This document shows, piece after piece, positions 42,756-45,822 of a DNA stretch of 45,822 bases. The DNA is from Lysobacterales bacterium (GTDB lineage Bacteria; Pseudomonadota; Gammaproteobacteria; Xanthomonadales; Wenzhouxiangellaceae). The DNA is taken from assembly GCA_002722315.1 (NCBI GenBank), contig PBLG01000030.1, positions 1 to 45,822 on the forward strand. Reading direction: 5' to 3'. Below the pieces are notes generated by a model. It searched no databases and was not told the origin of the DNA. It saw only the letters and a program-made list of their open reading frames with translations. A program made the position numbers and the translations under genes. The first letter of the stretch is position 1; the number at the start of each line of letters is the position of its first letter.

Positions 42756-43067
42756 TGGATTCACTCCTTGCAATGAAAGTCGGTGGTCGCCGGAAAAAAC
42801 AGCGGCGGCACCTCCCTTGCGTATATGTTGTGGATGAATCCCCCTTGAGCCCGCCGCGTCCGCGCGACACGCAGCCGGATACGGTGGGCTCAACGCAAGT
42901 ATATTGCATCGCTGGGCTTTAGTCCATTGATAAATATAGGTTTTATTTCGCGTAAATGTCGCATTTACGAAGCCGAAACGTGACGTATTGGGAGTTCACA
43001 GGCTGACTCTGGCGGTCAGCCTGCATGGCCGAAGTCGATCCTCGGCGCCGACCCGGGCGCCGAAAAC
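42756..43067. promoter_or_regulatory. Gene-free region upstream of RepA3 with three symmetric elements
   Basis: This 312-bp region holds a perfect palindrome CGTAAATG-TCG-CATTTACG at 42951-42969, close to an AT-rich stretch (42926-42950) that could be the RepA3 promoter. A 9-bp-arm stem-loop CAGGCTGAC / GTCAGCCTG lies at 42999-43023, and a GC-rich hairpin CGGCGCC / GGCGCCG at 43043-43062 just after the glutathione-transferase stop. The hairpins lack T runs and could be factor-assisted terminators. The ATTTGT operator is absent here. Confidence 0.55.
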
Positions 43068-43754
43068 TCAGTCTTCCGGCTGCGGGCCGTAGGCGTAATC
43101 ACCGCCGGCCTCGAGCGCGCGTACATAGGCCGGTCGCGACTGGAATTTATGCACGTAGACCGCAATATTCGGGTAGTCGGCGCGCTTGATCGTGCCCCCG
43201 GCGAGCGCGGCTTCCAGCGGAAAACTCATCTGGATGTCGGCGGCCGAGATGTCGTCGCCGGCGAACCAGGGATGCTCGCCCAGGTACTCATCGACGTAGC
43301 TGAAGTGGGTTTCGATCTGCGGGATCGTGAACGCGGCATCCACCTGGTCGGCGATCTTGCTCGAGATCGGCCGGATGAAGAACGGCACCGGCGGCTGACG
43401 CAGTTTCGAGAACACCAGCTTGAGCAGCAACGGCGGCATCATCGAGCCCTCGGCGTAGTGCATCCAGTAGTTGAAGTTCCAGTAGCGCGCGTCGTCAACC
43501 GGCGGCGCCCACTGCGTATCGCCATGAGTGCGCGCCAGGTACTCGACGATGATCGCCGACTCGGCCAGCGTCTGCTTGCCCTCGGTGATCACCGGCGACT
43601 TGCCCAGCGGGTGCACCTTCTTCAATTCCGGTGGCGCCAGGTTGGTCTTGCTGTCGCGCTTGTAGTGCTTGATCCGGTATTCGCAGCCCAGTTCTTCGAG
43701 CAGCCACAGGATGCGGTGCGAGCGGGAGTTTTCGAGATGATGGAGTGTGATCAT
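43068..43754 (-). CDS. Glutathione S-transferase family protein
   Basis: This 228-residue protein has an N-terminal thioredoxin-like domain (MITLHHLENSRSHRILWLLEELG) with HPLGKSPVITEGKQTLAESAIIVEYLA, the conserved cis-Pro and Glu-Ser glutathione-binding region. An all-helical C-terminal domain follows (WFAGDDISAADIQMSFPLEAA). It resembles the YfcG/beta-like or plant-type bacterial GSTs used in thiol chemistry and detoxification; the substrate is unknown. The ATG at 43754 gives the normal N-terminus; the longer upstream frame is shadow. Confidence 0.92.
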   Translation of the reverse strand: MITLHHLENSRSHRILWLLEELGCEYRIKHYKRDSKTNLAPPELKKVHPLGKSPVITEGKQTLAESAIIVEYLARTHGDTQWAPPVDDARYWNFNYWMHYAEGSMMPPLLLKLVFSKLRQPPVPFFIRPISSKIADQVDAAFTIPQIETHFSYVDEYLGEHPWFAGDDISAADIQMSFPLEAALAGGTIKRADYPNIAVYVHKFQSRPAYVRALEAGGDYAYGPQPED

Positions 43755-43924
43755 TGCGGCCTCGGGGTTTGGATTGTTCAAAATCCCATTATGCGGCTTT
43801 CGACCGCAGGTCATACGGTCCCGAGCTTGGTCGCCAGGAACACTTCGAACGCGGCGAAACCAAATCCGCGGGACGCCAAAAACTCCAGGTCGTTTGACAC
43901 ACGCCTGGCGACGCATTCCTCTTC

Positions 43925-43983
43925 TAGAGCACTGTTTATATTGCCAATATTCCTTTTATACTGTATACTTTAACAGCGCTCTA
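43925..43983 (+). promoter_or_regulatory. HNH-gene promoter enclosed by a 12-bp inverted repeat
   Basis: A sigma70-type promoter is readable: -35 TTGCCA (43941-43946), 17-bp spacer, -10 TATACT (43964-43969), with the expected start about 20 bp before the ATG. It is enclosed by an inverted repeat TAGAGCACTGTT (43925-43936) and AACAGCGCTCTA (43972-43983), 11 of 12 paired, a likely operator or cruciform. The AT-rich block stands out from its GC-rich surroundings. Confidence 0.7.
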
Positions 43984-43996
43984 GCGGAGTCTATCC

Positions 43997-45337
43997 ATGC
44001 ATCATGCGGCCATCGATCTGCAAGCACAATCGGCTCGTAACCTGCACGAACTCGAATCCGAAATCACCGAGCTGGCTGCGCATATCCACGCGGCCACGTA
44101 CCGGCTGCTGGAACTCGTTCGCGAGTTCGACGAGCGCGAGGGTTGGGGTGGGCCAGGAATGAAGTCGTGCGCCCATTGGTTGAACTGGAAGGTTGGAATT
44201 TCGCTCGGCGCCGCGCGCGAGAAAGTGCGGGTTGCCCACGCATTGAAGGATCTGCCGAAAATCAGCGATGCGTTCCGGCGCGGCATGGTCAGCTTTTCCA
44301 AGGTCCGCGCGATGACGCGCGTCGCGACGCCGGAAAACGAGGAATACCTGATGATGATCGCCCGTCACGGCACGGCCTCGCACGTCGAGCATCTGGTCCG
44401 GCATTTTCGCAAGGTCAAGCGCATCGAAGCGCTGGAGCACGAGAACCGGCGCCACGCGCTCCGCGAGCTGAACTGGCATATCGATGACGACGGCAGCTAC
44501 GTGATCCGCGCGCGCCTGACCCCGGAACAGGGCGAGCGCGTGGTGAAGGCGCTCGAAGCCGCCTGCGATGAGAATGATTATGAGTTAAAAAACGTTCCCG
44601 CGGAAACGTGCGACGAGCCCGCCGTCGACCAGGTCAGCGATCCGGTCGCTGCGCGCCGGGCCGACGCGCTGGAGCGACTGGCGGACGCGTTTTTCGGCAA
44701 ATCGGGCAGCACAGAATCATCCGCAGTCACCGGTGGCGACCGCTGCACCATCAATCTGCACACCACAGGTGACACGCTGGCTGCCGACGGCGAAACCGCG
44801 GAAGCCGAACTGGAATCCGGCGCACGCGTTTCCGCGGAAACGTCCAGAAGGCTCGCGTGCGATTGCGGACTTGTCCACTGGCACGAAGACCAGGACGGCT
44901 CGGCACTGAACGTCGGCCGAAAGACCCGAAGCATCCCGCCGGCGATTCGGCGCGCGCTGCAGCGTCGCGACCAGGGCTGCCGCTTTCCAGGCTGTAGCGC
45001 CCACAAATACGTCGATGCCCATCACATCGTTCACTGGGCCGACGGCGGCGAAACGAAGATGGGCAATCTCGTTTTGCTCTGCCGCCACCATCACCGCCTG
45101 GTCCACGAAGGCGGCTACGGCGCGCGCATGACCGTCAGCGGCCCGAAATTCACCGATCCGACCGGCCGCACGATGCCGACATCAGCCGAAACGCGTTCCC
45201 GCGGAAACGTCTTCGAACTGATCACCCGGAACCGCAACTCCGGCCTGGAAATCGGACCGGAAACGGCCATTCCGCTATGGGAAGGGGAACGAATGGACGA
45301 CGGGATGGCGGTGGAGGGGTTGTTGCAGTTCGAATAG
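43997..45337 (+). CDS. DUF222 / HNH endonuclease (13E12-repeat-like family)
   Basis: This 446-residue protein has an N-terminal helical DUF222 domain (about 10-200) and a C-terminal HNH nuclease domain. The HNH core is DAHHIVHWADGGETKMGNLVLLCRHHHRLVHEGG (about 340-373) with H342-H343 and the downstream Asn and His. CRFPGCSAHK and LLCRHHH hold likely zinc-binding cysteines. The family is widespread and repetitive in actinobacteria (13E12) and xanthomonads, but its biological role is not settled. The coding sequence carries three copies of a CGTTYCCGCGGAAACG palindrome. The ATG follows a strong enclosed promoter. Between the domains is an acidic, poorly conserved linker (about 200-300). Confidence 0.9.
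   Translation: MHHAAIDLQAQSARNLHELESEITELAAHIHAATYRLLELVREFDEREGWGGPGMKSCAHWLNWKVGISLGAAREKVRVAHALKDLPKISDAFRRGMVSFSKVRAMTRVATPENEEYLMMIARHGTASHVEHLVRHFRKVKRIEALEHENRRHALRELNWHIDDDGSYVIRARLTPEQGERVVKALEAACDENDYELKNVPAETCDEPAVDQVSDPVAARRADALERLADAFFGKSGSTESSAVTGGDRCTINLHTTGDTLAADGETAEAELESGARVSAETSRRLACDCGLVHWHEDQDGSALNVGRKTRSIPPAIRRALQRRDQGCRFPGCSAHKYVDAHHIVHWADGGETKMGNLVLLCRHHHRLVHEGGYGARMTVSGPKFTDPTGRTMPTSAETRSRGNVFELITRNRNSGLEIGPETAIPLWEGERMDDGMAVEGLLQFE
44593..44608 (+). repeat. Intragenic CGTTYCCGCGGAAACG palindrome, copy 1
   Basis: CGTTCCCGCGGAAACG, one mismatched pair from a perfect 16-bp palindrome. It is read in frame as VPAET inside the HNH gene. Confidence 0.9.
44827..44842 (+). 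repeat. Intragenic CGTTYCCGCGGAAACG palindrome, copy 2
   Basis: CGTTTCCGCGGAAACG, a perfect 16-bp palindrome, in the same reading frame as copy 1 (VSAET), 234 bp downstream of it. Confidence 0.9.
45194..45209 (+). repeat. Intragenic CGTTYCCGCGGAAACG palindrome, copy 3 (different frame)
   Basis: CGTTCCCGCGGAAACG again, but read in another frame (RSRGNV instead of VPAET). The DNA is conserved while the protein sequence is not, so selection appears to act on the DNA site or its spread. Confidence 0.9.
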
Positions 45338-45822
45338 CGCGGCTCCCGGGCTGATTCACGCCGAATAGCGCCGGACCCGCATCCCTGACCTGATTTGCCT
45401 CTCTCATTGATTTCGTGCATCATTTCAGTCGAACGGGCGGTAAAACCTGGCGGGAGGGGCCATGCAGATTAACGATATCGATCGAAACAGGCGGATATTT
45501 CCAGCGGCCCGGCGCCGCTTTTTCAGGGAAACAGAACCGTTTCAGCGCTTCGGACGATCCAGAGTCGGAATAACTGGCGTCTCCGCCCGCATATTTCATA
45601 TCCGGCGGCTTAGCCGATCATTTTCAAGTTAGGTTGCAATAAATGCTCTCCCGGACAGACAGTGCCGATCCAAAGTGGTATCCGGTAGCGATTCATAAGA
45701 TTGATGAACTCCTTTCTAACCCGGATTTCTCATAGTGCTCCAACAACCTTCGCAGACCAAGCCTGGTAGTGCCAGATCCGAGTGGTCATGGTCGAAGTTG
45801 GCGATTATTTAGCCAGTTTCCG
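45338..45822. other. Gene-poor window end
   Basis: Apart from one weak small ORF (45462-45632), no gene, RNA, repeat or terminator was recognised in these 485 bases. Base composition falls toward AT in the last 200 bases, which may mark the edge of another element outside the window. Confidence 0.5.
45462..45632 (+). CDS. Possible small basic protein
   Basis: A 56-codon ORF starts with ATG after a good Shine-Dalgarno (GGGAGG). It would encode a very basic peptide rich in Arg and Phe (begins MQINDIDRNRR, ends RRLSRSFSS). No family is recognised and GC-rich DNA produces such frames by chance; the ribosome site is its only real support. Confidence 0.22.
   Translation: MQINDIDRNRRIFPAARRRFFRETEPFQRFGRSRVGITGVSARIFHIRRLSRSFSS

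Noticed and set aside
43068..43754. Extension of the glutathione transferase gene to 43916
   Set aside because: The extra residues are Arg-rich shadow sequence; the family N-terminus fits the ATG at 43754.
45640..45822. Possible second IS edge at the window end
   Set aside because: Base composition shifts, but no inverted repeat or transposase frame is visible, so there is nothing to support a call.

Overview
The window is high-GC DNA from a gammaproteobacterium. The lipoprotein and signal sequences, TonB-dependent receptor, PadR, DesKR and OmpR regulators and the DUF6502 gene suggest a Wenzhouxiangella- or Xanthomonadales-like lineage. That placement is an inference from gene content; no rRNA or core marker is present to fix it.

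Layout. (1) 1-6349: a complete IS4-family insertion sequence with perfect 18-bp ends lies directly upstream of a compact norCBQD operon for respiratory nitric oxide reduction, followed by hspQ. (2) 6372-9269: an ACR3 arsenite exporter behind an exported histidine phosphatase, then a divergent di-heme cytochrome c peroxidase. (3) 9311-11385: a PadR operon of three genes joined by 4-bp overlaps, preceded by a near-ideal palindromic operator. (4) 11430-16789: a five-gene chain of ABC-2 exporter, amidohydrolase, DesK-type kinase and DesR-type regulator, preceded by an ATGAC-N4-GTCAT operator candidate. (5) 16842-18477: a small membrane protein, glyoxalase I and PPK2. (6) 18628-24135: an OmpR/kinase pair divergent from a large TonB-dependent receptor, with repeated CCTGACA boxes between them and twin terminators after the receptor. 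(7) 24137-30268: ATP-grasp protein, MDR oxidoreductase, MgtC/DUF4010 membrane protein, a small exported protein, a membrane-anchored ToxR/CadC-like regulator, mutM and dodecin. (8) 30297-35715: lipoprotein phosphodiesterase, flavodoxin-fold quinone reductase, a degenerate EAL protein, and two adjacent sulfotransferases.

(9) 35765-42969 is the most unusual part. Three paralogous exported proteins, called RepA1, RepA2 and RepA3 here for convenience, share an N-terminal WLFAQG domain with two conserved cysteines. They then carry three, three and two copies of a roughly 100-residue module ending in a DFDPRGQ-type motif. RepA1 and RepA2 have an acidic Gly/Asp/Ser linker before the last module; RepA3 instead ends in a Gly-Asn-Gly-Pro tail. 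RepA2 overlaps an apparently active c-di-GMP phosphodiesterase (EAL) gene, and RepA1 follows a DUF6502 gene with an HTH-like segment. Both units start at promoters with a perfect TTGACA -35 box, and each promoter overlaps the same ATTTGT-N10-ACAAAT operator. This suggests one local regulator, possibly DUF6502 itself. The EAL transcript may be leaderless.

(10) 43068-45822: a glutathione S-transferase-like gene, then a DUF222/HNH endonuclease gene. Its promoter lies inside an inverted repeat, and its coding sequence contains three copies of a CGTTYCCGCGGAAACG palindrome, one of them in a different reading frame. The last ~485 bases hold only one weak small ORF.
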